A DNA stretch of 64,000 nucleotides, from positions 1 through 64,000 of the forward strand of contig NZ_NPKR01000005.1 of assembly GCF_008329535.1 (NCBI RefSeq). Reading direction: 5' to 3'. This stretch comes from Mycolicibacterium sp. P1-18. Lineage in GTDB: Bacteria; Actinomycetota; Actinomycetes; Mycobacteriales; Mycobacteriaceae. Every line of letters begins with the position of its first letter. The first letter of the stretch is position 1. Below, one piece after another: positions 1 through 10,762 of the stretch. The position numbers and the translations under genes are program-made. Under the pieces are notes generated by a model. The model saw only the letters and a list, made by a program, of their open reading frames with translations. It was not told the DNA's origin and searched no databases.

Positions 1-1
1 C

Positions 2-220
2 GCCGGTGAGGGTGGCGACGGTGGTACCGGCGGTAGGGCCGGCGTCTTCAGCGGCTCCAACGGTCGCCCCGAGCTCAATGGCAGCCCGGGTGTCTCCGGT
101 GTCAATGGCGCCCCTGGCGCCATTGGCGCGCATGGAACGGTGGGCACTCCAGGTGCGGCCGGCAAGAACGGCACCGGCGGAGTCGGCGATGCCGGCACCA
201 CCGGAAGCTCCAACGACTAG
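2..220 (+). CDS. C-terminal end of a glycine-rich (PGRS-like) protein, partial
   Basis: An open frame enters from the left edge and ends in TAG at 218-220, giving the last 72 residues of a protein whose N-terminus lies outside the window. The tail is built of Gly-x-x and Gly-Gly-x units (for example GEGGDGGTGG, then GAPGAIGAHG) and ends TTGSSND. This composition is typical of PGRS-type or collagen-like low-complexity surface proteins of mycobacteria. No PE domain, signal peptide or sorting motif can be seen because only the tail is present, so PE_PGRS membership cannot be decided here. I see the repeat composition; the family link is inference. Confidence 0.6.
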   Translation, partial: AGEGGDGGTGGRAGVFSGSNGRPELNGSPGVSGVNGAPGAIGAHGTVGTPGAAGKNGTGGVGDAGTTGSSND

Positions 221-775
221 CGGCGAGGCCCCCCGGCGCCAAACCCGTCGACCAGATCATCCGACGGACGATCGCTGTTCCCGTCTTGGTGACGCATGGG
301 GGGCCGGAAGATCCACTTCTTCTCTTTCCCGCCCGCGTACGGAGGCAGGCATCACGGCATTCCCCAGCGGTCGCGCGCCGGAGTCTCACTACTAGAGAAA
401 CGAGACACCCTTTGGGGCGCCACTCCCCCGCCGGGTAATGCCAGGTCGCGGTGTCTCATTTCTTGTCTCACACCGCGTGTCTCAGATCCTCGATGAGAGA
501 GGTGATGAGACGGCGGTTATGTGACTGGCCACGGCACCTACGTCGAGACGCTGCCAGACCGCCATGTCGTTCCGTGTGCGCCACGGCCGGCATAACAACG
601 CAAACAGTCTCATCTGATATTCGGATCTTCCGGCCCGCGCCGGGTCCATGTGGTGGCGTGGACGGCACTCCGCGCTCGGCACACCCTCATTGCGCACCAA
701 CCGGCGAGCTCACGAGACCGTGCGACCGCCCAAAGTTTTGCCGAGAGTGTGGCTGGAGGACGTTAGCGTCTAGGA
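221..775. other. Non-coding stretch with scattered TGTCTCA repeats
   Basis: No convincing gene is seen. The open frames here overlap each other on both strands and lack ribosome binding sites. The striking content is the hexamer GTCTCA and its complement, described in the next entry. The stretch lies at the left boundary of the relaxase/integrase accessory region. Confidence 0.5.
383..612. repeat. Cluster of GTCTCA/TGAGAC motifs with an internal inverted repeat
   Basis: GTCTCA occurs at 383-388, 453-458, 465-470, 479-484 and 607-612, and its complement TGAGAC at 506-511. GAGACACC at 402-409 is the exact inverted partner of GGTGTCTC at 450-457. About 0.1 copy of a given hexamer is expected in this length on two strands. 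Possible roles are protein-binding sites (operator, recombinase arm sites) or the remnant end of an insertion sequence; the sequence alone does not decide. Confidence 0.55.
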
Positions 776-955
776 ATGGCGATCCTGTTGCTGCACAGAT
801 GCTCTGGGGTGACGACGGTCGAGGCCGGCAGCGCCGCTGAGTATGCGCGGGACCACGGCTTCGACATGGTCACCACCATCCTTGACGGCGACAAATGCGT
901 CAAGATGGTTCGCAACGGCGACTGGGTGGCTACTGCGCAGCCCATCGTCTTGTGA
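776..955 (+). CDS. Small hypothetical protein (59 aa)
   Basis: ATG at 776 opens a 59-residue frame (start MAILLLHRCS, end VATAQPIVL) preceded by GGAGGA about 20 bases upstream. The product is short and fairly polar after the first six residues, with a core reading DMVTTILDGDKCVKMVRNGD. I recognise no family. It faces the 3' end of the relaxase gene, from which it is separated by 32 bases, so the two genes converge. It may be a real small accessory gene or a chance frame; no opposing frame is stronger here. Confidence 0.35.
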   Translation: MAILLLHRCSGVTTVEAGSAAEYARDHGFDMVTTILDGDKCVKMVRNGDWVATAQPIVL

Positions 956-987
956 ATGAGCCTCGTCGACGCAGCGCCCTTCACCGA

Positions 988-3828
988 TCAGAGCTCGATT
1001 CCATCGTCGCGGCTAACGTTGCGATCCTGGCTCGACGCTGGCGCGTGGTCCCGCACCTTCGCGGCGGCCATGCCGTGGGCTACTCCGTCGACCGCCTTCT
1101 GCCACTCGGAATAGGCGGTGGCCCGGTTCAAGACCGCCAATTTCCGTTCGCCGAGTAAGCCCGCGACACGGTCAGGCAACAACTGGCGCGGCGTGTAAGC
1201 GGCGACCTGGTGAGCGGTGACGGGCACGTCGTCGCGGATCGTGGTGATGGCGCGGGCGAGTTGGCCGGCCTGCATGTTGGTCCCGCGCTTCACAACATGC
1301 GGGCCACCAGCTGTCGTCGGACTGTCGCCCTGTTCAATGGCCCGTTCGTAGAGGTACGCGGTGTTGGCGTCACGGGCCCGGGTCATCGCGACGTACAACA
1401 TGGAACGACTGGTGTTCTCCCCGAGAACGGCGTGCGTGGCGTCGGCGGTGACCCCTTGCGCCGTGTGCACCGTGGTCGCATAACCGTGGGTGACGTGCTC
1501 GCGGACGTAGTCGGCGTCAAACACGGCGCCAGCGCCATCCGACAGTCGTTCGGCCGCAATTCGATTCGTGCCGGGGTCGATGGCGGCGACGCGCCACCGG
1601 TCCCCATTGCGGACCGGGTCGGCCGCTGCGTCGTGGTCGTCGGCACGCCGGACGTCGACGGTGGGGTCGTTGCGGCGGGACAGGATCAGATCCCCGGCGG
1701 CGATGCGCTGTCCGCGCGCGGCGATCACGGTCGGGGCGTCGGTCGGGATGGTGTCGTCGTGGATGCGGCGGTTCAACGCGTCGGCCATCTCGGTGGTGTC
1801 ACACAGCAGCAGCGCCTCCTTGCCGACCGCCACATCTCGCCGATAGCCGTCCAGGGCATCACTGGCCATGGCGATCTGATCTCCGCACCGCAGCCGGTCA
1901 TGGTCGCGGTACCAGTCCACCGCCATGCGGACTGCTTCCAGCTCACCATTCCGCAACGCCAGCGACGCCGCGCGTTCCTCCGGGTTGCGCATCCGCCACA
2001 CCTCCGAGAGATGTTGCGTCCACGGCAGATCGGCGCACAGTTGGGCGAACATGCCGCCGCGGGCCTTCACCGGCGCCAACTGGAAAGCATCCCCGACGAG
2101 GACGGTCTTCATCCCGGCTGTGGTGGTGGCGGTGAGAAGTTGGCGCAGGTCGTCGGTGCCGACCATCCCGGCCTCGTCGACCACCACCACGGTCCCGCGG
2201 TCCAATGACAGGGTGCCGTTGCCGAGATCCTGCAGAGCCTTCGCGATGGTGAGCCCCTGATCGCCGGCGCCCTCCCGCACCGCGACGTCGACCGCCCGCC
2301 CGGTCGGGGCAAGCACCAGCACACGGGCGTCGTGGCGGTGGTGCGCGGCGGCGCGCAACGCGCGCAACGAGGTGGTCTTGCCCGCACCTGCCGGCGCGGA
2401 CAGCGGCTGCACCAACCACGGCGAGCGGCCAATCGCCTCCACCGCCGCCCGCTGATCCGCCGACAGGCCGCGGGTGTCCTCCTCTCTCACCCAGAGCTGT
2501 GTGCGGTCGTCGCGGGCGTCGGCCAGATCCAGCACGGCGAGCTCTTCGGCCAGGATCCGGCTCAGGGTGAACCGCACATGCCCCTCACGTTGATGTTTCT
2601 GTCGGGGTGCGGTGAGGCGCATGCCGAGCTCATCGACCGCGGCTTCCACCGCCTCCCGCGGCGAGCGCTCCCCGTCGACGGGGAGTTGCGCGCCGATGAT
2701 CTCCACCAGGTCGGCCCGGGTGAACGCCGCCTTATCGATTTTCTCGGCGGCGTCGGCCAGACGACCGCGGTCGAACGGGATGCGCGCGGCGGCGCGGCGC
2801 GCCGCGCGCGCCCGATCGAAGGATGCGCGATCCAGGCGCACGCCCCGCCCATCGGCCCGCCACTGTTGCAACAGGTCCGGCCACGCGAGCTCTTCGGGTT
2901 TGGACGGTCGGGTGGCCTTCTGCGCCGCGGCGAGCTGCGCCGGACTCAACGGCGCGTCGACCACGGTGAGGTGGCGCGCCGCCCAGTCCCGCAACTGCGA
3001 GGACCTGCGCGACCAGGCGGTGATCGAGGCGCGGTCGATCCCGGCGAGTTCCGCCATCCCGGTGTGCGGGTCGACCGGCTCCCACTCGAACCCCAACGAC
3101 TGATGCAGTTCCCGGCGCAGGGTGGCCTGATAGATCACCCCGACGGCCTTGGCTTCGTGATACAGCGACGTCCCGTCGATCGACACCAGCACGCCGTCAG
3201 CGCGGGCCTGGCGGTTCGGCACGATGACGTGGGTGTGCAGATGCGGATCCCCGCACCGCGACGTCTCGTGCTGATACGCCACCGCCACCAGACCCGGGAG
3301 GTGCACCAGGTCCTTCTGCTCGGTGACCGGGTTGTGCACCCGGGTGTAGCCGGCGTGGGCGGCCAGGTACTCCATCGCCTCAGCGAGCGCAGTGGTGTGC
3401 GCGTCGGCGATCCCCTTCGACACGACGTCATCGGCCTTCACCGCCCGAATCACCGAGACGCTCTTCGGCGCGCTGAACGTCAAGTCATACCCGTGGACGC
3501 CCTGAGCACCCAGAGCCCGGCCCCGGGCACCGCTCGGGGCGACCCCGTCGTCGAGCCAGCGCGCCACCACCCCGGCCTCAGCCTCACCCCCCGCGCGCTG
3601 GGTGTCCGAAAGCCCGACCAGCCCGGCCGACGTGCGGGTGTCACCCGCGCACAACCATTTCGGCGTACGGGTGTCGTGTTCGGAGTAGTACTCCCCCAAC
3701 CCACCACCGGCCCGCTGGAAATCAGCAGTGGCGCGCTGCGCCGATTGGGCGGTGTCGAGGTAATAGGCGATCGACCACCGCTTCAACTTCGAAATCGTCA
3801 ACACCGCAGCCACCAACCCAGGTATCAA
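988..3828 (-). CDS. MobF-family relaxase with fused RecD-like helicase (TraA/TrwC type)
   Basis: The product would nick oriT and unwind plasmid or element DNA during conjugative transfer. The N-terminal TrwC-type domain (about residues 10-320) has a tandem Tyr (AYYLDT) near residue 21 and the metal-binding histidine triad in GDPHLHTHV near residue 197. The C-terminal half is a superfamily 1 helicase: Walker [11 protein letters not shown] near 480, Walker [10 protein letters not shown] near 550, TVHTAQG near 785 and AMTRARD near 815. The protein is 946 aa, at the short end for TraA-type relaxases, but all motifs are present. The listed ATG adds eight residues before LTISKLKRW; a GTG at 3804 (VLTISK) matches the usual relaxase start better. 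It is transcribed divergently from xis/int. No type IV secretion genes are visible, which suggests a mobilizable rather than self-transmissible element. Confidence 0.9.
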   Translation of the reverse strand: MIPGLVAAVLTISKLKRWSIAYYLDTAQSAQRATADFQRAGGGLGEYYSEHDTRTPKWLCAGDTRTSAGLVGLSDTQRAGGEAEAGVVARWLDDGVAPSGARGRALGAQGVHGYDLTFSAPKSVSVIRAVKADDVVSKGIADAHTTALAEAMEYLAAHAGYTRVHNPVTEQKDLVHLPGLVAVAYQHETSRCGDPHLHTHVIVPNRQARADGVLVSIDGTSLYHEAKAVGVIYQATLRRELHQSLGFEWEPVDPHTGMAELAGIDRASITAWSRRSSQLRDWAARHLTVVDAPLSPAQLAAAQKATRPSKPEELAWPDLLQQWRADGRGVRLDRASFDRARAARRAAARIPFDRGRLADAAEKIDKAAFTRADLVEIIGAQLPVDGERSPREAVEAAVDELGMRLTAPRQKHQREGHVRFTLSRILAEELAVLDLADARDDRTQLWVREEDTRGLSADQRAAVEAIGRSPWLVQPLSAPAGAGKTTSLRALRAAAHHRHDARVLVLAPTGRAVDVAVREGAGDQGLTIAKALQDLGNGTLSLDRGTVVVVDEAGMVGTDDLRQLLTATTTAGMKTVLVGDAFQLAPVKARGGMFAQLCADLPWTQHLSEVWRMRNPEERAASLALRNGELEAVRMAVDWYRDHDRLRCGDQIAMASDALDGYRRDVAVGKEALLLCDTTEMADALNRRIHDDTIPTDAPTVIAARGQRIAAGDLILSRRNDPTVDVRRADDHDAAADPVRNGDRWRVAAIDPGTNRIAAERLSDGAGAVFDADYVREHVTHGYATTVHTAQGVTADATHAVLGENTSRSMLYVAMTRARDANTAYLYERAIEQGDSPTTAGGPHVVKRGTNMQAGQLARAITTIRDDVPVTAHQVAAYTPRQLLPDRVAGLLGERKLAVLNRATAYSEWQKAVDGVAHGMAAAKVRDHAPASSQDRNVSRDDGIEL

Positions 3829-4342
3829 ACCCCAAAGTCAGAACGACTGCCCCGCCGTCACTTTCGGCCACGCCCCAGACGCAACCACCACCAGTATCGC
3901 ACCTTGTGCAAATGTGCCACTGCAGTTTCTTGGAAGGGCGGGGCGATGGCGGATATCCGTAAGAGTCTGGAGCGTAGGGCTTTTGAAGTGGACCGTAGAG
4001 GCTGGGGGCTGGGGGCTGGGGATGAACCGCTGGTTGTGGATGAATGGGGTTCGGGGTGTGGTAGGTGCGGGGGTTGGCAATATGCTCGTGCGTCGCGCCC
4101 GGGATGTCGCGAGACCTTACTGAGTCGTCGTCGACACCGGCGCCAAATGCCACCGCTTGGGGGCCGACGGTCGGCGGTTGGGCTTCGAGAATAAGACACA
4201 AACGTGTCATTCCATGGGCTTACAGTGGTCATAGCTGCTATGGGGGCGGTGGCTCAGCGCCAAGGTGGCGAGGAGCGTCAAACCGGTTGTCGATCATGGC
4301 TTCCGGCGACGAACCCCATACGCAAGGTTGGAGGTGGTCTCA
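3829..4342. other. Intergenic hub between relaxase and xis; candidate oriT/regulatory region
   Basis: This 514-base stretch separates the divergent relaxase and xis/int genes and contains no convincing gene. Visible structure: three exact tandem copies of GCTGGGG at 4001-4021, a perfect inverted repeat GCCGAC-G-GTCGGC at 4163-4175, and GACAC-AAAC-GTGTC at 4195-4208. For MobF relaxases oriT usually lies next to the relaxase gene, so this is the likeliest place for it, but I cannot point to a nic site. Confidence 0.45.
4001..4021 (+). repeat. Three tandem copies of GCTGGGG
   Basis: GCTGGGG is repeated exactly three times without spacers, producing G-runs of five, five and four bases. It sits in the middle of the relaxase-xis intergenic region. 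Such direct repeats can be replication or transfer-protein binding sites; no function is shown. Confidence 0.6.
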
Positions 4343-4528
4343 GTGACCGACCAAGGGGAACTCATCACGGTCCAGGCCGCTGCAGACCGCCTCGCCGTAA
4401 GCCGCTGGATGATCTACCGCCTCATCTGGGAGCAACAGGTCAAGTCGGTCCAGATAGGTCGATGCCGTCGAATCATTCGGCAGTCGCTCGACGAGTACGT
4501 CGCCGGCCTCATCGACGGAGCCGCGTGA
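4343..4528 (+). CDS. xis: Excisionase / MerR-like DNA-binding protein
   Basis: A 61-residue helix-turn-helix protein whose core (VQAAADRLAVSRWMIYRL) is the winged-helix excisionase fold that binds a DNA-target helix and selects an RGRCRR-like basic wing. The start GTG at 4343 is chosen because GGAGG at 4330-4334 lies eight bases upstream; the longer frame starting at 4265 has no such site. Its stop codon overlaps the integrase ATG (TGATG at 4526-4530), so the two are translationally coupled. In integrative elements this small protein steers the integrase toward excision, which is its likely job here. Confidence 0.8.
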   Translation: MTDQGELITVQAAADRLAVSRWMIYRLIWEQQVKSVQIGRCRRIIRQSLDEYVAGLIDGAA

Positions 4529-5787
4529 TGGCCACGCGACCGCGCAGCAGGCGCAATGCCAACGGCCAAGGCGGTGTCTACCGTCGTACGGATGGCCGAT
4601 GGGAAGGCAAGTTCTTCGTCGACACTCCAGACGGGCGGCGCAAGCGCGTCAGCGTCTACGGCGATACCGAGCGCGAAGCGCTCGACGAACTGAACAAGCT
4701 GCGCGACCAACAACGCCGCGGCGTACCCGTCGCAACCACCACCCTCACCGTCGCCGACTACATGTCGTACTGGCTCGAACACATTGCGGAACCGAGCATC
4801 CGCAGGACGACCTATGCGACCTACGAAGGCGACGTCCGGCTTCACATTGTTCCTGGAATCGGACGTCGCAAGCTGAAGTCGTTGCAGGCCGCCCATATTC
4901 GAGAATGGCTCAACAGCTTGCGGACGACATGCCAATGCTGTGCGCAGAAGCGCGATGCCGCCAGGCCGACGCCTCGCTGCTGCGCAAAGCCCAATCCCGA
5001 GTGCTGTGGTGCAGTGCTGTCCGCGAGCTCCATCCGACACATCCTCCGAGTCCTGCGCGCGGCACTCCAGGACGCCGTCGATGAAGAACTCTTGAGCCGA
5101 AATGTGGCCAGACTCGTCCAACTCCGCGTGACCGACGAGCGCAGGGTGCGCAGCTTCAGCCATGACGAAGCACTGCGCTTCCTCAAAGCCGCGGAATCGC
5201 ATCGCCTCTACGCGCTTTGGGCGGTCGCGCTCGCAATGGGACTACGCCGTGGGGAGGCACTCGGGCTGGCATGGGCGGACGTCGACCTCGACAAGGGCCG
5301 GCTGACGGTCCGCCAAGCGCTGCACCGTGTCGACGGCCAGCTCCGCCTCGACCCGGTCAAGACCGACGCCTCCGTCGCAGTCCTGCCGATACCGGCGCCC
5401 TTGGTGAGCATCCTGCGCGCGCACCGACAGCGTCAGCTCAGAGAGCGCGTCGCCGCCGGCTCGCAATGGCGCGACACCGGCTTAGCGTTCACGACCCCGC
5501 AGGGTGGCTACATCGAGCCACGCAACGCGAACCGAATGTTTCACGACGTCTGCACGAAGGCCGAGGTCCCACAGCTTAGGGTCCACGACCTCCGGCACTC
5601 ATGCGCCACACTGCTTTTCACGATGGGCGTTCAGCCAGCGACGGTACAGCGGATCCTGCGGCATAGCTCCATCACCGTGACGACCGGAACCTACGTCGAA
5701 GTAATCGAGGCGGTTCAGCGGGACGCGTTGGATTCAATGGGGAGTCTGTTCCCGGGTGACGCTCAATTTCGGCGCAATGATCACTGA
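4528..5787 (+). CDS. int: Tyrosine-recombinase integrase
   Basis: A 419-residue site-specific recombinase. It has an N-terminal arm-type DNA-binding region (about 1-60), a SAM-like core-binding domain, and a catalytic domain with Arg in GLRRGEALG (near 238), HDLRHS (near 352), LRHSS (near 377) and the nucleophilic Tyr in TGTYVE (near 388). A cysteine-rich insertion around residues 130-155 (CQCC, RCC, ECC) is seen in many actinobacterial integrases and may bind metal. ATG 4528 overlaps the xis stop. The gene reads toward the tRNA-Ala gene 1.5 kb away, whose 3' end faces it, the usual arrangement for an element integrated at a tRNA. The catalytic set is complete, so it should be active. Confidence 0.93.
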   Translation: MATRPRSRRNANGQGGVYRRTDGRWEGKFFVDTPDGRRKRVSVYGDTEREALDELNKLRDQQRRGVPVATTTLTVADYMSYWLEHIAEPSIRRTTYATYEGDVRLHIVPGIGRRKLKSLQAAHIREWLNSLRTTCQCCAQKRDAARPTPRCCAKPNPECCGAVLSASSIRHILRVLRAALQDAVDEELLSRNVARLVQLRVTDERRVRSFSHDEALRFLKAAESHRLYALWAVALAMGLRRGEALGLAWADVDLDKGRLTVRQALHRVDGQLRLDPVKTDASVAVLPIPAPLVSILRAHRQRQLRERVAAGSQWRDTGLAFTTPQGGYIEPRNANRMFHDVCTKAEVPQLRVHDLRHSCATLLFTMGVQPATVQRILRHSSITVTTGTYVEVIEAVQRDALDSMGSLFPGDAQFRRNDH

Positions 5788-5822
5788 TCAGACTGGCTCG
5801 CTGACCTCGACGGCAACTTGAT

Positions 5823-6323
5823 TCAGACACCGCGCTCGAAGAGACTCGGTTGCGTCGTCGGTTTCGGGCGCCGCGGCTTTGGCGGTGATACGGAAACCTC
5901 GCGTCGATCGTCGCCAGGACGATATTCTTCAAGACCTGCCTCGTTGATCATGTAGATCCACGGTCCGACAGGGCGTTCTTCGACGATGTCTTCCATCCGC
6001 GGCCAGTACTTGACGACGCGACCGAGCCACTCCCAAGTCGATTGATCCTTTTTCCCGCCAATGTTGAAGACTCGCAGACCCGCATCCCACAGCGTCTGGA
6101 TCTCGACTGGCTTGGTACGGAGCTTCTTATCGCGAGCGATGACGACGAGGTTCCGGTTCGCCACAGCTGGTATCCACTCAGTGTCAAGAGCTCCGCGTGG
6201 ACACTCAGGGATGAGCGGATGGCCGACATAGATGGTGTCCTTGCGCGCAGCGCACAGGGCCAGTCCCAGGCCGGCTGCGCTCTCATCGACATAGAACCTC
6301 ACCTCGCTGGCAACGGCGACCAT
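5823..6323 (-). CDS. PIN-like toxin, VapC45 type
   Basis: The product (166 aa from ATG 6323) resembles PIN-like ribonuclease toxins paired with DUF433 antitoxins, such as VapC45. Early acidic residues sit in FYVDESAAGLG, and a central segment (VVIARDKKLR) carries the next conserved Asp. The basic, proline-rich tail (PPKPRRPKP) looks flexible. The start at 6323 is chosen because it lies 13 bases after the antitoxin stop; an ATG at 6374 inside the antitoxin gene would add 17 residues. Toxins of this group cleave RNA and are neutralised by the upstream antitoxin. The location between integrase and tRNA suggests a role in stabilising the element. Confidence 0.7.
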   Translation of the reverse strand: MVAVASEVRFYVDESAAGLGLALCAARKDTIYVGHPLIPECPRGALDTEWIPAVANRNLVVIARDKKLRTKPVEIQTLWDAGLRVFNIGGKKDQSTWEWLGRVVKYWPRMEDIVEERPVGPWIYMINEAGLEEYRPGDDRREVSVSPPKPRRPKPTTQPSLFERGV

Positions 6324-6336
6324 CAAACCGAGATGC

Positions 6337-7056
6337 CTAGCTGGCCTTCGCCGATCCTGCAGTGCGCAACTCATAGCGCACCGCCGCTTCCACCTGATCT
6401 CGAGGCAGCTGATAGAGCTCGGCGATCATTTCGATTGGATCGCCGGCTGTATACAGCTCTCGAATTACCTCGGTAGGCACACCTCGCGTTGATGGTTCAC
6501 CGAAACGCTGCAGCGGATTTACCTCAACCTCGCGAACCATCGGGTCCGGACGGAGACTGGTGACGACCTTCGTTCTGGACCGTGGCGCGACCGGGTTCCA
6601 TTGCAGTGAATCGGCGAACTGCTGCGCCCGGTCAGACCACTCAATCATCTGCTGATCGTTGGTGACGACGAGTAGTAGACGGCGATCCAGTCCAACCTCC
6701 TCTTGGACTCGCCTGACCAACTCCCGCCCTTCTACGGCAAGCCACGTCTGAGCGGAGGCAAGTGGATAGTTCGTTCCGAGCTCTTTGCGCAGCCGCTCGA
6801 CTGCAGGACGCAACTTCTGAACGCGCGCGCCTTCGCTCCGGTATTGCGCCAACAGCCGCGCTTCGATGAATTCACCCCAGGTCACGATGTCACTACCAGT
6901 CGGTTCGAGGCGGATGACCGGCGGATAGAACTTGCCGCCACGTACGTAGCCGTCGATCCAGCGCGACGCTGTCGTCGGCTTCAAGCCCAGAATGCGGTCT
7001 ACCTGCGCAAACCCGTAAACGGGTTTGTCCTGCAGGTCGATCACATTAGGGGGCAT
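6337..7056 (-). CDS. DUF433-containing antitoxin, VapB45 type
   Basis: A 239-residue protein with an N-terminal helix-turn-helix (FAQVDRILGLKPTTASRWID) followed by a linker and a C-terminal DUF433 domain (GVPTEVIRELYTAGDPIEMI). This two-domain layout matches VapB45-like antitoxins (Rv2018 of M. tuberculosis, a similar length) that bind and repress their own promoter. ATG 7056 is used; a start at 7086 would add ten residues. It precedes the PIN-like toxin by 13 bases on the same strand. Upstream lies a repeat-rich region (7183-7253) that could be its operator. It could instead regulate the integrase. Confidence 0.72.
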   Translation of the reverse strand: MPPNVIDLQDKPVYGFAQVDRILGLKPTTASRWIDGYVRGGKFYPPVIRLEPTGSDIVTWGEFIEARLLAQYRSEGARVQKLRPAVERLRKELGTNYPLASAQTWLAVEGRELVRRVQEEVGLDRRLLLVVTNDQQMIEWSDRAQQFADSLQWNPVAPRSRTKVVTSLRPDPMVREVEVNPLQRFGEPSTRGVPTEVIRELYTAGDPIEMIAELYQLPRDQVEAAVRYELRTAGSAKAS

Positions 7057-7182
7057 GGGCCCATCATGGCAGGTGCTTACCCACACCTCGTTGTAAATAG
7101 CTTCCGTGAGCGTGGGCCCGCAGCTACGGAGACTTCAGCGGCTACGTGCACAGAGGTGCTAGCAATTCCGGCCCAGGACCGC

Positions 7183-7253
7183 TGTCGTCAATCGCCAAGT
7201 GTTCGAATGTGACGCCGATATTCGAACGACGACTGTCGTCAATATTGTCGTCA
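7183..7253. repeat. Three TGTCGTCA direct repeats plus a GTTCGAAT inverted repeat
   Basis: TGTCGTCA occurs at 7183-7190, 7234-7241 and 7246-7253; the last two are spaced by 12 bases start to start. Between the first and second lies the inverted repeat GTTCGAAT (7201-7208) and ATTCGAAC (7220-7227). The block sits between the tRNA-Ala 3' end and the antitoxin gene. Short direct repeats next to a tRNA integration junction suit integrase arm-type sites; the dyad suits an antitoxin operator. Confidence 0.55.
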
Positions 7254-7313
7254 GACCTGTGGTCGCTGGCTCCGGCCGAGCCACAAAAGCGGTAAACCGC
7301 CTGTTCAAAAGGG

Positions 7314-7386
7314 TGGAGCTAAGGGGATTCGAACCCCTGACCCCCACACTGCCAGTGTGGTGCGCTACCAACTGCGCCATAGCCCC
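7314..7386 (-). tRNA. tRNA-Ala (anticodon GGC)
   Basis: The reverse strand folds into a full cloverleaf: acceptor GGGGCTA pairs with TAGCTCC, the anticodon stem CCACA/TGTGG holds the loop CTGGCAG with anticodon GGC, and the T arm is GGGGTTCGAATCCCC. The discriminator is A and CCA is not encoded. The 3' end (7314) faces the integrase side, so this gene is the probable attachment site of the neighbouring element. The gene is intact. Confidence 0.95.
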
Positions 7387-7440
7387 TCGTCGTGCTGGTC
7401 GACGGTACACCAAGGAGCACTCGTGGTTCAAAACAGCACG

Positions 7441-8702
7441 TCAGGTGACGTCGCCACCAGCATCGGGACCCAACGGTCGGGCCTCGGTGTGCTCCGCATT
7501 GGTCCGCGGCCGGGTCTCGGGCGCGAAGATCCAGAACACCGCCGCGGCCAGCAGGATGGCGCCACTGAAGGCGAACGCCGACCCGTAGGACATGTACTGC
7601 GCGATCTGGCCCACCGCCAGCGAGCCGAGGATGGCCCCGAAGTCCGACGTCATCTGGAACGTCGCGACGGCCGTCCCGCCGCGGGCCTTGCTCCCGACGA
7701 TGTCGGCGACCGCCGCCTGCTGCGGGGAGATGAAGATGCCCGTCGCCGCACCGGTCACGTAGGCGGCGGCCAGGAACAGCGGCAGCGACGTCGTGAAGCC
7801 GACCAGCACGGTCGTCACCGCCGCCACCGGAAGCCCGATCAGCAGGGGGATGCGTCGGCCCACCCGGTCGGACAGGTAGCCGCTGAGGATCACCACCGAC
7901 ACGTTTCCGATGGCGAAGGTCGCCAGCGCCAGCCCGGCGATGCCGGCGCCCCGGTGCAGCACCTCCACGACGAACAGCGGAACGAGCGCGACCCGCAGGC
8001 CGAACGCCGACCAGCCGGTCGCGAAGTTCGAGGCCAGCGCGGCCCGGTAGGCCGGGTTGCGCAGGGCCGCGCGGACGCTGAGGGCCGCCTCGGTCTGCTC
8101 ATTCGGCACCGCAAGAGAGGACGTGCGCAGCACCACCAGGACGACGCCGGCCGCGATCAGCAGCGCGACGCCGTAGATGACGAACGGCATCGACAGTCCG
8201 AAACCGACCGTCAGGCTGCCCAGCACGGGCCCACCGACCGAGCCGACGAGAAACGCCGAGGTGAACATGCCCGACACCCGGCCGCGGGCGTTGGCCGGGG
8301 AGATCCTGATCATCAGGCCGAGCGACGAGACGGTGAACATCGCCGAGCCAAGCCCGCCCAGCGACCGGAAGGCCAGCAGCTGCCAATAGGTCTGTGCGAA
8401 CGCGCACGCCCCGGTGGACAGCGCGACGATCAGCAGCCCGGAGACGTACACCCGCCGCTCCCCCAGCCGCTGCACCAGCAGGCCGGCGGGCGGCGCCCCC
8501 ACCAGTCGCATCACGGCGAACGCCGTGATCACGAACGTCGCCGCGCTGATGCTGACCCCGAAGTTGCGGGCGTACTGGGGCAGGACCGGTGCCACCACCC
8601 CGTACCCGAGGGCGACGATCACGTTGCAAAAGATCAGCACCCAGACTTCGCTGGGCAGCTTCTCCTTCATGGGAGCCGGACAGTCTGCTTCCGCGTCGGA
8701 TC

Positions 8703-8706
<4 letters not shown>
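7441..8706 (-). CDS. MFS transporter (drug/metabolite exporter family)
   Basis: A hydrophobic protein of 421 aa with about 12 membrane segments. It carries the loop motif [11 protein letters not shown] after the second segment and [10 protein letters not shown] after the eighth, as in major facilitator exporters; substrate unknown. The start GTG at 8706 overlaps the pgm stop (GTGA), suggesting coupled translation; ATG 8670 ([10 protein letters not shown]) is an alternative and closer to the usual start of the family. It follows pgm on the same strand. The C-terminal tail after the last segment is short and charged. Confidence 0.85.
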
Positions 8707-10337
<1,631 letters not shown>

Positions 10338-10393
10338 GACTGTGATTCTGCCCCGTCGTCGGCCCGCGCACGTCCGCGTCACCAAGAATTCGC

Positions 10394-10762
10394 CTACAGC
10401 GCCCACACCGCGGCCAGGCCCGCGGCGCACCCGGCAACCGACAGCACCAGCGAGCCAAGTGCGTTGAGCAAGGCCAGACCGGGTCGCCGCTGCTGCACCA
10501 ATCGGACCGTTTCGAAGCTCGCGGTGCTGAAAGTCGTGTAGCCGCCGCAGAATCCGGTGCCCAGCACGGTTTGCCACACCGTGGGCTGCCCGCCGAAGAG
10601 CACCAAGCCGGCAAGCACGCCCAGCAAGAGCGATCCGGTGACGTTGATGATCACCGTCGCCCACGGAAACGCCGACGTCCACCGGCGCTTCACCGACGAG
10701 TCGAGCATGAATCGCGCCACGGCTCCGGCGGCGCCGGCGAGCAGGGTGAGGACGACGATCAC
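10394..10762 (-). CDS. crcB: Fluoride channel subunit CrcB/Fluc
   Basis: A 122-residue membrane protein with four helices, the size of a Fluc monomer. It has the conserved [12 protein letters not shown] segment (near residues 72-83) that lines the fluoride pore, and NVTGSLLLG in the second helix. CrcB dimers export fluoride. The GTG start at 10762 overlaps the stop of the preceding crcB gene (GTGA), so both are made together; paired CrcB proteins are expected to form heterodimers. No fluoride riboswitch is recognisable upstream of the operon. Confidence 0.93.
   Translation of the reverse strand: MIVVLTLLAGAAGAVARFMLDSSVKRRWTSAFPWATVIINVTGSLLLGVLAGLVLFGGQPTVWQTVLGTGFCGGYTTFSTASFETVRLVQQRRPGLALLNALGSLVLSVAGCAAGLAAVWAL

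Noticed and set aside
3914..4123. Small Trp/Gly-rich plus-strand frame in the relaxase-xis gap
   Set aside because: Its composition follows the GCTGGGG repeats and it has no ribosome binding site or family resemblance.
1..7313. Left attachment site (direct repeat of the tRNA-Ala 3' end)
   Set aside because: I looked for the GGGGATTCGAACCCC segment in this stretch and did not find a second copy; the left end is probably outside the window.
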